Below the pieces are notes generated by a model. It was given only the letters and a program-made list of their open reading frames with translations. It did not search any database and was not told where the DNA came from. Shown in pieces: positions 48,332 through 58,309 of a DNA stretch of 64,000 bases. Position 1 is the first letter of the stretch. Each line of letters starts with the position of its first letter. The translations under genes and the position numbers were made by a program. Origin of the DNA: Lantana camara (taxonomy: Eukaryota > Streptophyta > Magnoliopsida > Lamiales > Verbenaceae); the NCBI GenBank assembly GCA_037501455.1, contig CM074856.1, forward strand, positions 101,401,001-101,465,000, given 5' to 3'.

Positions 48332-51300
48332 TGTAGCGCCCGGAGCGGTGAGCCACCACATCCCCCGCACCTAGCCCCGAACCCACATATGGAATAGAAA
48401 TCCATACATGAGCCCAAGACTAAGCGACCGAGAACCTACACACACACGCTAAGCCAGGTGGAGCTAAGACAGGAGTAGAGTGCGCAAAACAATAAGAAAG
48501 CGGAAGCATACATCAAAATCAAGAAGATAAATCCACAAAAACGGGTTCAACTATCTCCAGAAGCGTGTCCTAGATGTATGAATCAAGAGTTCATTAACAA
48601 ATGCATAACATATACATACTTCATTTATCAAAATCGGATCATATACAAAATGTGACCTAATGCAAATGAAAATGCAACCGGAGTAGGGGACTAAAACTCG
48701 ACCGACTCACGATTCCGCCTTGAACGAACCAAAACCTGCAATTTGAAAAGTTGAAAGGAGACGTTCAGTCCACCGACTGAGTGAGGGGCTAATGCACACC
48801 CACACAAATATACATATAGACCGAAGCATGTAATAAACAAAAGACTATAAACCGGGATAGGGTTTTGCATACTAAAGTCATTTTCAAAGCAATTTGATAC
48901 TTACTTAACGAAACATAACAAACTTAACGTATTCGTATCATAACATAAAGGAAAGCTCCTATCCCATTTCATAATCAACATATCATAACCGACTCTTATA
49001 CCCGACGAGTACGAGTCTTACACAACTTCCCCAATTCATAACATACGTATCAAAACAGGAAACATAATTCATAAATCAATCCAACCCCAACGACTTGTAG
49101 TTCTGGGAGCAAGCCCTTACTACACATTACCATTACCAAAAACACACGGGGTAGCTAATCCACGTTATGTCTTCCCCAGTTATCCATCGAGGGCTCAAAG
49201 CACCACGCCTCCTTAACCTCCACGAGTCGCACGTGAGTACTTCAAATGAGAACGTGCATAGGGGTCATAACTGGCGACCCCATGGTCGTCCCGGTCTCCC
49301 TTACCCACGTCTCGGGCCGGGGGCCCCAAACGTAAACCATTACAAACATAACATACCATAACTCGCTACATACCAACTTATCAAAATTATAACTTACGTA
49401 CCTCATCGGAGCATACCTTACCTTGTAACTTTGCATCTGCTATAGACGTACCTCTCCGTGTCATCCTAATCCATAGCTAGCAAGAAGGCACACGGTTTGG
49501 AGCATAGCCTCGTTGCAAAACATAAGCTCACATACGCTTATACTTTTAGTTTTCAAAACCCATAATCATTTGACAAGGTCATAAACATATTGTATAAACA
49601 CTTATCTATGATATAAATAAAATAGTATATTCGCATGCGGGCTTGAAAATGAGTACATAAGGTTGTAGGTCGCATTAACTATAAAGAAACAAACCTAAAA
49701 CCTCACCTTTTATCCAAAAGTGCTCCCGGAAGAGCGTTGACGACCAAGAAGAAGCTAAATGGTGGAACCGACACCTCTCGAACTCAAATCTTAGACAACC
49801 AAACATAAGCTTATAACTTAGACTCAAACATGAACCAATTAGACGTACGACGATGCATAAGAATGCAAAGGGATGCAATGCACGTTCTATACGTTCATAC
49901 TTAGGTATATTGGGGCAAATAACGAAATATCACATAAGGAATTCAAGAATTAAACTCATTTCATATCAAATAATCTCATAACATATCATAAAATAAGATT
50001 TCATAAGTTTAAAATGCATATAGGAGGCAAACGATACAAGAAACGATTACACTTATCACTTAAGTTATATAAGTTCATAGCTCGTATAAAACGTATCAAT
50101 TCACTTCCCACATTTAATTCATAAGTCATAACACATAATTCAATCTTATAACAACACTTAGAAATCAAGATTCATGCAATAAAATCACAAAGAAGGTCAT
50201 AATTAATCATTCATATTCGTACCATATCATAAAGTATCAAATAACACGTAAGAAAAAAGTTCGGGACAAGGAAAGATCATACAAACGAAGGGGTAACAAA
50301 GCAAACACAAAAAGGGGCCAAAAGAATCTCCCCTCTCGGGGAGATTTCATGCAGTAGCTACTGCAAAGGATGTCCCCGGCCAGGGACTTTCCAAGTGCAA
50401 ACTCTCCCCGGCCGGGGAGAGTGGTGCAGCAGCAGCTACTCCTTCGAAAAGGAGCTTGAATAGGGGTAAAAAATAAGGCAAAACAGTGCCAACATGTAGG
50501 ACACTCCAAGTACTTCATAACCATGCAATTAGACATGAAAAAGAGCTCAAGAAAGCATCAAACTAATCATCAAATTCTAACAACAGTTCGGTTAAAGGTG
50601 AGCAGATTCTTGCAACAAGTTTCAAGCTCAAGAACTCATTATTTAATCAAAGGGTTTCAATGGAAAATCATCCATCTTACTTCCACCAAGTGATAAGTGT
50701 CAAAAATGAAGATCAAAAAGTTCATATGATCAGTTTTCATGCATCAAAACAGCCACAAATCCAAGCTAGGTAAAGAAAGCAAGATTTCACATCTAACCCT
50801 CCGATTTGTGTACAACCCCAATCCCTTATCATATCTGATGTAAAGCATGAATTACATGGATCAAAATATGCATAAAAGAGTGGAGAATACATAAATATAC
50901 TTACCTTTAAGGGATAGAGAAGTAAGAAAGTGATTAGAGCTCAAAATCACCAAAAGGCAAGGAGGGTTCTTTCTTCTTCTTCTCTTGTGCTGAATTTCTT
51001 TGTCTTTTGGGTGTGTGGTTCAAGTTTTAGGAGTTTAAGGGAAGAGAGAGATTAACTCAAGGTCACAAAGTCATGGTTGAGGCTTGGTTAGGGTTAAGAG
51101 GGTCCCACCAACTCAAGACTAGGTCAACGAGTGTCATATTGGCGTGAGATGAGTTTTTGGTCAAATATTAGAGTATCAAACGGACTTAGAAAAAATATAA
51201 GGCTAGGTTCCTTAGGTTACAAAACTCATTACGAGTCCGGCGCCACTTCCAGGATTAAAATCTGAATTCCCGATCTCAAATTATGGCCTCCGGAATCCGA

Positions 51301-51629
51301 GGCGCGCTAAAACTAGTTAGGCTCTCAAATCCAAAAAATAAAGAAATGGTCTCCGACCAATTCGAACAAGTAAAACGAATAAAATAAACAAGTAAACGAG
51401 TTCATAAACATATAATTCAAATATATCACGTATTCACGTAGTTCGGATAATAAATTCAAGTAGAAGAAAATTAAAATACGAAAGTTAAACGTGAAATTTA
51501 AACAATTAGGGCATATAAATCACTTAAGCAAATAAATCAACGAATAAATTAAATCAAAAGAGAAAATTGAAACATCTAAAACCCTCTCGTGACGTCGTAC
51601 CTGGCTTGCCGAAGAAACGGGGTGTCACA
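48332..51629 (-). mobile_element. Solo gypsy LTR on minus strand (3298 bp)
   Basis: It begins TGTAGCGCCCGGAGCGG and ends CGGGGTGTCACA, the reverse complement of TGTGACACCCCG, between two AACCC copies. It holds a striking stem-loop cluster at 50325-50454 and the TCAGTC-CACC-GACTGA hairpin at 48765-48780. No internal region or gene is seen. Confidence 0.9.
50325..50454 (-). repeat. Cluster of five stem-loops, including a perfect 22-nt palindrome
   Basis: 50325-50346: arms AATCTCCCC/GGGGAGATT, loop TCTC. 50350-50365: TGCAGTAGCTACTGCA, perfect. 50372-50387: GTCCCCGGCCAGGGAC, one mismatched pair. 50401-50422: a perfect 22-nt palindrome with half-site ACTCTCCCCGG. 50439-50454: CTCCTT/AAGGAG, loop CGAA. 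Three of the five share a CCCC/GGGG stem. Confidence 0.88.
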
Positions 51630-51634
51630 AACCC
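51630..51634. repeat. Target duplication AACCC, copy 3 of 3
   Basis: It closes the pair of nested solo LTRs; the host LTR resumes at 51635. Confidence 0.9.
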
Positions 51635-51841
51635 ATCACCTGTTGCTTGTGATTTATTTTAGGAATGTATGAATTGATTCTGCATACGAATTTGTATTGT
51701 GATTTTATTTTGAGTTGCAGGGTCTACGTTTTGCCTAGCTTAGGTGTCTGTCTATCTCATGTTCACCTCTGCTTGGTTCATATATGGGTTTCCCATCTCG
51801 TGTGTGGATTGGGCTTAGGTGTGGGAGTACGGAGTGTTACA
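51635..51841 (+). mobile_element. Gypsy 5' LTR of the AGO-carrying element, second segment
   Basis: Last 207 bp of the LTR starting at 42568. It ends GGAGTGTTACA just before the primer site. Confidence 0.85.
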
Positions 51842-51849
51842 TCTTAAAG

Positions 51850-51861
51850 TGGTATCAGAGC
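51850..51861 (+). other. Primer-binding site of the AGO-carrying gypsy element
   Basis: TGGTATCAGAGC lies eight bases after the LTR end and matches the tRNA-Met primer site. It shows that an internal region on the + strand follows. Confidence 0.9.
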
Positions 51862-52114
51862 TCTAGGTTGCGAAACCTGGGCTCAGTGTCGTGTTGTGTC
51901 GGTTTAAGTCGAACAACATAGGGCAATGTGGTTATGTGTATGTAATTACATCATGATTCACTGTGCTATACGCCTGAATTCTTATCACTTTGCTGCTTTC
52001 ATTTTTCGTGAAGCATTGTATCTCTCTAATTGCTCTTAATTGACTTAGTTAAGTGATATACTCACGTACTAACCAACATGCATATATCTATATTGTAGTT
52101 GTGAGATTTTCAGG

Positions 52115-53060
52115 ATGCCGCCTCGACAACAAGATTTTGGTCAATCATCACATCAACATCCATATCATCGAGAACAAACAGTGACCGAATAGCCACCTAT
52201 GAATCGGATGACAACATTATATCGAGAGTTCAGATCATTCAATCCTCCCCAGTTTAGGGAAGTCAATGATATCCGGGCGGGCGGAAGATTGGCTCTCCGA
52301 CATTGAAAGTATATTCGAAGAATGGCCGTGTAACTCACGAGACATGGCTCGTCTAGCTATACTACTTCTACAAGGACAAGCAACACAGTGGTGGAAAAGA
52401 ATTTCCCGACCAATTGAAGCAATGAGCGAAGGATTGACATGGGATACCTTTGTTCGGGAGTTTGAAAGAGGTACACACCAGCCACTTACGAGATCGAAGA
52501 CTTGAAGAGTTCCATAACTTAAAACAAGGAGACAAAATGGTCATGGAATATATTGAAGAGTTCGAAAGGTTAGGCGCCTACGTACCTTAAGTTATCAGCA
52601 ACGATGAAATGAAGACGTGGTACTTCATGGAAGGTCTTCGGGATGAGTTTAAGGAGGCATTGATTGCGGAGATATGAGTACGCGGGAAAAAGCTACAGTG
52701 AAAGCTTTCAGGGTTGAGAATCGAAGAGTAACAAGAGGCAAGAAAGAAGAGAATATGGGATCGAGAGAAGAATTGGGATTTTGCTCGAACCTACGAGTGG
52801 AAGAAAGATTTCAACATCCTAGTACCCAAGCAAAGAAAAAGATTCGGGGGAAAGAAACATAAGGTCGGGAATTCTTCAAAGCCAAGGAAAGAACCTCAAC
52901 CGTACACGTATTGTGGAGGACCTAACCACGACTACAACATGTGTTGGGATAGATTGAAGAAGTGTTATCCATGCAGATCTGAGGAGCATATGGTTTCCGA
53001 ATGCAAGCAATCAAAGGCTAACAAACAATGGAGGCGAGATCTAATGCTTCAATATAGAAA
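52115..53060 (+). pseudogene. Broken gypsy gag (capsid domain and two zinc knuckles)
   Basis: Gag would form the particle that packages element RNA. The frame opens with ATG at 52115 (MPPRQQDFGQ...), meets a TAG at about 52190 and shifts near 52270. It then shows a retrotransposon gag core from 52275 (AEDWLSDIESIFEEW ... QATQWWKR ... TWDTFVREFE), shifting again near 52490 into QGDKMVMEYIEEFERLGAY. Two CX2CX4HX4C zinc knuckles lie at 52912-53004 (CGGPNHDYNMC and CRSEEHMVSEC parts visible). Knuckle spacing and capsid motifs are those of Ty3/gypsy gag with a paired zinc finger. At least one stop and two frameshifts make it non-functional. No protease, RT or integrase follows; the ARGONAUTE-like fragment lies where pol should begin. 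Confidence 0.85.
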
Positions 53061-53401
53061 CCAACATGAATCTAAGGATGGAGGTATTTGCATTCATGGC
53101 ACGTGCATTCACGACAACTTTAAATTTTCTGTAATTATTTATCTATCGTGCTATAATTGCTACTTATAACTTGGTGTGTGTTTGGGTGGATATTATATGA
53201 CTCATAGCATTGGCATATATAACCCAACATGCATACTTAGTGTTTGCTTGATAGGATGTCACTTCTTCCAACCTCCAAGTTTTGAGTTCTACAAAGTTAG
53301 AAGAGATAATTAGAGTAAGGGTCGAAATTTAAGGCCCCCTTTCAGAGTGGGTTGAAGATTTAAGGAAATTTAAGATCTATGAATGGATCCTTCTGAACAC
53401 G
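53061..53401 (+). other. Unassigned junction between gag and the AGO-like fragment
   Basis: About 340 bp of AT-rich sequence. I see no protease, domain or splice signal I can defend, and cannot tell whether it belongs to the element or came with the captured host fragment. Confidence 0.4.
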
Positions 53402-53836
53402 ATGGCTAAAGGGGGCCTCAAAAGCAGGGGAAATAGGGCTCTAATTTTGATCAATCACTTTAAAGTGAGTGTGAACCATGCTGGTGGACACTTTTCCCAT
53501 TAAAGTGTTGCTCTTTCATATAAAGATGGCCATCCCATTGATGGCAAAGGTGTTGGCAGGAAAGTGCTTGATCGAGTCCAGCAAATGTACGACGCCATTT
53601 TGGCTGGTAAAGAATTTGCCTATGATGGAGAGAAAAGTTTTTTCACTATTGGTGCACTTCCAAGAAATAAACTTGAGTTCACGATTGTGCTCGAGGACGT
53701 TACTTCCAGCAGGAACAATGGAAATGTAAGTCCAGGAAGGCATAAAAGTCCTGAGAATGGTGATAGGAAAAGAATGAGATGGCCTTATCAGTTTAAAACC
53801 TTCAAAAGGGAGCACCTTAACGAAGAGGAACTATGA
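53402..53836 (+). pseudogene. Captured ARGONAUTE fragment, AGO4 clade N-terminal region
   Basis: The frame from ATG at 53402 to TGA at 53836 (144 codons) has one internal stop (TAA, 53501-53503). Up to about 53806 it reads like the N-terminal domain of plant AGO4/6/8/9-clade ARGONAUTEs: NHFKVSVNHAGGHFSH-stop-SVAL, then GKGVGRKVLDRVQQMYD, then AGKEFAYDGEKSFFTIGALP, RNKLEFTIVLEDVTSSRNN and GDRKRMRWPY. The stop replaces a tyrosine expected between H and S. Family knowledge: these proteins bind 24-nt siRNAs and guide DNA methylation of transposons. The fragment is under a fifth of a normal ~900-residue AGO and has no PAZ, MID or PIWI, so it cannot make a working AGO. Similarity stops sharply after KTFK. 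It sits in the + orientation of the gypsy element, behind gag. Identification is by recognition, not a search. Confidence 0.85.
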
Positions 53837-54222
53837 TTACTAGACAATACTTCTTCTTTGAAATTTCTCCGAGCAAGTATTTGAGTGCAAGAATCCGGGC
53901 TATAAGGCCGTTGGTGATAAATCGGAGCCAAAGGATTCAATTCTTGGGACCGGAAGCAAGACCAAGAGAACAATTAAGAATTGAAGGTTGGGTTGGGGAA
54001 GTTTCAAAGAGTAAGGCAGCAACTACGAGATAAAGAACGGGAGGAGAGTAGCAGCACGAGATGCTTTGGGAACTTCGAGGCATAATTGGGGTAATATTTG
54101 AAGACCAAAAAGATAAATAAGGAATGGAAGGCCAGATGGTTACCACAACATCGGAGCACATCACCATAAGATCAAAATTTTCCACATCGGTGAACGGTAC
54201 ACTAAACATACATATCATGTGC
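53837..54222 (+). other. Unassigned stretch after the AGO-like fragment
   Basis: 386 bp, purine-rich, with no recognisable domain and no further AGO similarity in any frame I read. It may be decayed 3' internal sequence of the gypsy element; no polypurine tract or 3' LTR is seen before the copia LTR piece begins. Confidence 0.4.
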
Positions 54223-54475
54223 TGTTGGGAAAACGAAACAGAAACATAGCGGAAATTTAAAAATTTTCCCAAAAGATAGAATCGAATCTTGTAATTCCTA
54301 TTCCCAAATTCGTAGAGATCAAGAAACTCACTTAGATAGTTGCTTTCTTGACACGTTCTAGCCGCCCAAGAACGCTCTTCACGCGGCTTGATTCCCAAAA
54401 GTTCCTTCGAATCTTTCAAGACTTCACGGTAGTAGCCCTCTAGAGAATTAGTCCACCAAACTCGACCACGATCCG
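54223..54475 (-). mobile_element. Copia LTR fragment, minus strand
   Basis: It begins TGTTGGGAAAACG and runs through a GAACGCTCTTCACGCGGCTTG segment. This matches, with divergence, the reversed 3' end of the copia LTR at 22904 (TGTTGGAAAACACG ... CTTCTCGCGGCTTG). It is a related but different family or an old copy. It is interrupted at 54475 by the gypsy LTR; the rest should lie beyond the window. Confidence 0.82.
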
Positions 54476-57400
54476 TGTAGCACCCGAGCGTAAGGTACCA
54501 CATCCCCCGCACCGAGACCCGACCCGTATATGAAATGGAAGTCCATACACGTGCCGAATCCGCGGCGAACGGGGACACAACACACACGCTATGCTAGGCG
54601 GGACTAATCCTTGAACCAATCAGTGCAGGAATCATAAAATCAGAGCTAAATAAAATTCGCGGAAGCAAGAACTACATAGCATATATACAATGAGCTAACA
54701 AGCTCCAAAAATAGATATACAAAAGCATTCCTTAATCAACGGCGCTCATGGCCTACAAAAATCATAACGCTCCAAACTAAAATTATAATCATAAGCAAAA
54801 TATCAACAAGAGTATGAATATGAGACAAAAGGAAGTGCTAAACACGAATGCACGACCTAGACGACTTGTATTCCCGCCTAGCACTCCTATACCTGCACAA
54901 AACAGCTGAAAAACAACCGGGTTCAGTCTAAAAGAGACTGGTGGGTATAAAATCGGGGCATAAGATATATAATATCGCATAATTTAAACACATACATGCA
55001 AGCCCTAATCCCGTGTGAAGTTTGATAAAATTTACCAAGTGGTTAAACAAAAGAAGACATCCACGGGATTACGACGTTCATTTTCATTCATAATTATTCG
55101 TAAGGGTTTAAGCTCGGCGAGTGAGCGTGCACAATCTCCAACCTTCTCCTCGTGTAATCATATCATAATTATTGGTTATCACACATATCTTTCGTGCACA
55201 TACAAAAATGATCATAATCATACATATACACCTTCTTCCTCCGGGTGGTGGACAAGTTAGCTAGACCTGACCACCGATAAATACATAGGCCAATGGGGGT
55301 ACATGAATCCCCCAAGGGCACGCAGCTCCCATTCCTCGCTAAACCTCCTAGCGAGGGCCGGTATCACCGTAGTTTGGTTGGAACTAGTATATGGGATCCC
55401 CGTCAGCCCTTGCTTCCTCGGTTAGCCACATATACTAAGTCCCGGGGCCCGTGAACATAACATCCATACAATCTCGCCAAAACATAAGGTAGGGTTTCAT
55501 AAATAAAAAGGGTCATACGTTTGAAACCATTTACTCAAAATGACTCGATTTATATAAATATATTATTTTGGCTTAAAACTTTGCACATAAGGGATTTATA
55601 GGGTTGTTTTAACTAATAGAAGAAAAACCCACCTTTTTCCAAAGCAAAATAAGACACAAGCGTCTCAGGGCTCGCCCGCGTCTCTGACCAAACCCGAATC
55701 TGTTCAAAAGAAAAGGTATGAGACGCAATGACCACATATGACGCTCGGCAATGAAGTGCATATGACATGAATGCTTAAATGATCATATTATATCATAAAA
55801 ATGTTCATGTGCACGATTAAGGAATTTAAATCATATAATCATTCATTCGTTCATATTTTTCATTCAATTTCATAAATTCATAATTTCATATAAATTTCAT
55901 AAATTCATAAATTCATAATTCATAATTCATAATTCATATCAATTAATCTAACATTCAATTAATAATCACAACACATATAATATTCATATTCACATTTAGG
56001 AATGAGATAAATAAAACGTTCAATCAAAAGTCAGTAAAATAAATACGCGAAATAGAATTCAATTAATTTCAATAATTAAATTAAATTAAATAATAATCCA
56101 AATATATAATACATATATATAATATAATAATAAACATATATAATATATAATATAATAACTTATATATACATTATATATATATATGTATACTCACGTACAC
56201 CCACACACAAACATGCATGCATAATATATATTATACACATATTAAATCACCCATGCATGAAAAATTATACAAGTAAATATACAATAGATATATATATATG
56301 TATTTCATGCACGTAGGAAGCATGCATGCACATATTACACATAAATATATATACTATAAGTTATATACACATGCATGCACTAAATCATAGAAGCCATGCA
56401 CACACAAAGCAATATATATATTTACAGTAACACAACCACAGCAGCAGCAACAGTTCCTGGAAGCAGCAGAAAAAGTTCAAGAAAACGGGGTGACACGGGG
56501 GTGTCACCCACAAAGCTTATACCGAGACACCCCCGTGTCTCGGTACAGCAAGTCCGGACCATTCTGCACCCCCGTTCCTCGCTGGAACGAGGAGAATTGA
56601 CACGCCCGTGACAGCAGCAGCAGCAGCCCAGTTTCGACAGCAAAAACGCAGAAAACAGAGCAAGGAAAAGCATAGGAAAAGCAAGCAACCAAAGCAACAT
56701 TACAAGGCACAAATTGCTGCAATAATTCAACAAGATTACACACCAAAAAGCCATGAAAGATGACAGCAAAAAGGAGAAGAAAAACAGCAGTTTTGACAGC
56801 AATTTCAGTCCAGAAAAAATAGGGCAACACTTCGAAGAAAACAGAGCATGATCGATTCATTCCTACTCCATCTAATCAACTCAGTTAAGGCCAACAAATA
56901 AGCAGCAAATTAACATATATTCAACAAGTAAATGAGTTCCAAACGTGATCAATCAAGACAACAACCATACGTGACCTTCAAGTGAAAATTCTGAAAATTG
57001 TCATAAATGATATATCATAAATTCCTCAACAACCACGAAATCAATGATCATAAATGAAATGAGGATGTCAAAACAATCATTCTCATGCTTGGAATCGATC
57101 AAAACCGTTAAGAATCGAAGAAGATCAAAAATTTGTCCAAAACCTTCATTTTCGGGAAAAATGTCCAGAACGGATGAAATCATGCTCAAAATCTTGGATG
57201 AAACGATGAAAATGAACAGAATTAATCATATAATACAACCCTTAACTTACCTTGATGATTGGTTGAAGTTTGGATGAGATTTGAGCTCCAAAATCTCCAA
57301 AGTTGAAGGGTTACGGGACTGGAATTCAGAACAGAAACTTTGGCTCAGATTTGGGGCTTGTGAGAGGATTATCTCGGTTAAGGCTTATTATGTCATGATA

Positions 57401-58243
57401 GAGGGTTGAGTTAGGGTTTCAAAGAATCCAACCATGGTTAATTTGGTTATGGTTTAGCCAAGATATAGCTGAATTAGTGTAACAAGGTCATGTTGATCAC
57501 CGATTCGTTTTTCGGTTGAAATTCAAAGGTTCAAACGACTTAGGAAAAATGTAAGGCTAGGTTTACTAAACTCGAATCTTCGTTACGAGTTCAGCGGAGT
57601 TGACGGAACTCGAATCCGAGTTCCCGAGCTCAAGATATTAAATTCGGAACCAAGGGTACGCTAAGTGCTCGTTAGCCCCCGTTGTGGTTCCTCAAAACAA
57701 ATTAAATTCGTTAACTAATCAAATGAATTCGAAAATGTAAATTGAGCATAGAATCATGTTCATAACACATATATGTACAACATATTACAAAATCGTAGCA
57801 ATTTGATATCATTTCATAAGAGAACGAAGCACGAAATAAACGAACAGCTTCATAATACAATTCATGCATAATGTACAAAATTTCTAAGCACAAATATGAT
57901 TTCATGCATAATTATATTAAACCCATGCAAAAATATATTGTACGTATAAATTTATATATATATATATAAATAATCAATTAATTAATTAAAACATGATTAA
58001 TTAACATAATATATAATTAGCATAATCATTAAATTAATAATAAAGTAATTAGCATATATATATAATACGAAACATATATATATATATAAAATTAATAATA
58101 TTAAAATAAAATAATATAATATAATGTAATATAATAATAACAATTATAATAAAATTAAATATATACCACGTAAAACAATTAATTCGCGCAATTAGATAAA
58201 CACATACGTCCTACCTTTACGTCCGAAAAATCGGGGCGTTACA
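54476..58243 (-). mobile_element. 3' LTR of the young gypsy element (3768 bp)
   Basis: It begins TGTAGCACCCGAG and ends CGGGGCGTTACA (reverse complement TGTAACGCCCC). It contains the CAGTCT-AAAAG-AGACTG hairpin (54924-54940), ATTCATAA repeats (55860-55950), AT-rich and CATGCATG-rich stretches (56090-56400), and a stem-loop cluster at 56488-56610. The 126- and 118-residue minus-strand frames near 56422-56860 lie in this non-coding leader and I do not call them genes. Confidence 0.95.
56488..56610 (-). repeat. Stem-loop cluster in 3' LTR of the young element
   Basis: 56488-56509: arms GGGTGACAC/GTGTCACCC, loop GGGG. 56521-56544: arms ACCGAGACAC/GTGTCTCGGT, loop CCCC, a perfect 10-bp stem. 56573-56589: CGTTCC/GGAACG, loop TCGCT. 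56601-56610: CACGCCCGTG. The first two share GACAC/GTGTC. Confidence 0.88.
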
Positions 58244-58260
58244 ATCTCTCCCCCTTAAAA
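58244..58260 (-). other. Polypurine tract of the young gypsy element
   Basis: On the minus strand TTTTAAGGGGGAGAGAT lies directly before the LTR start TGTAACGCCCC. Confidence 0.88.
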
Positions 58261-58309
58261 GAATCCGTCCTCGGATTCATTGTTCGCTCGGAACCAACTC
58301 GGGGTGAAC

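Noticed and set aside
45320..51629. One gypsy element with inverted LTRs and no internal region
   Set aside because: A separate AACCC flanks each LTR and the two LTR starts differ in sequence, so they are two separate solo LTRs.
53402..53836. A functional short AGO protein
   Set aside because: It has an internal stop and only part of the N-terminal region, without PAZ, MID or PIWI domains.
56422..56860. 126- and 118-residue minus-strand frames with hydrophobic stretches (also 63308-63746)
   Set aside because: They lie in the LTR leader across the stem-loop cluster and CAG-rich repeats; near-identity of the two copies only reflects the young LTR pair.
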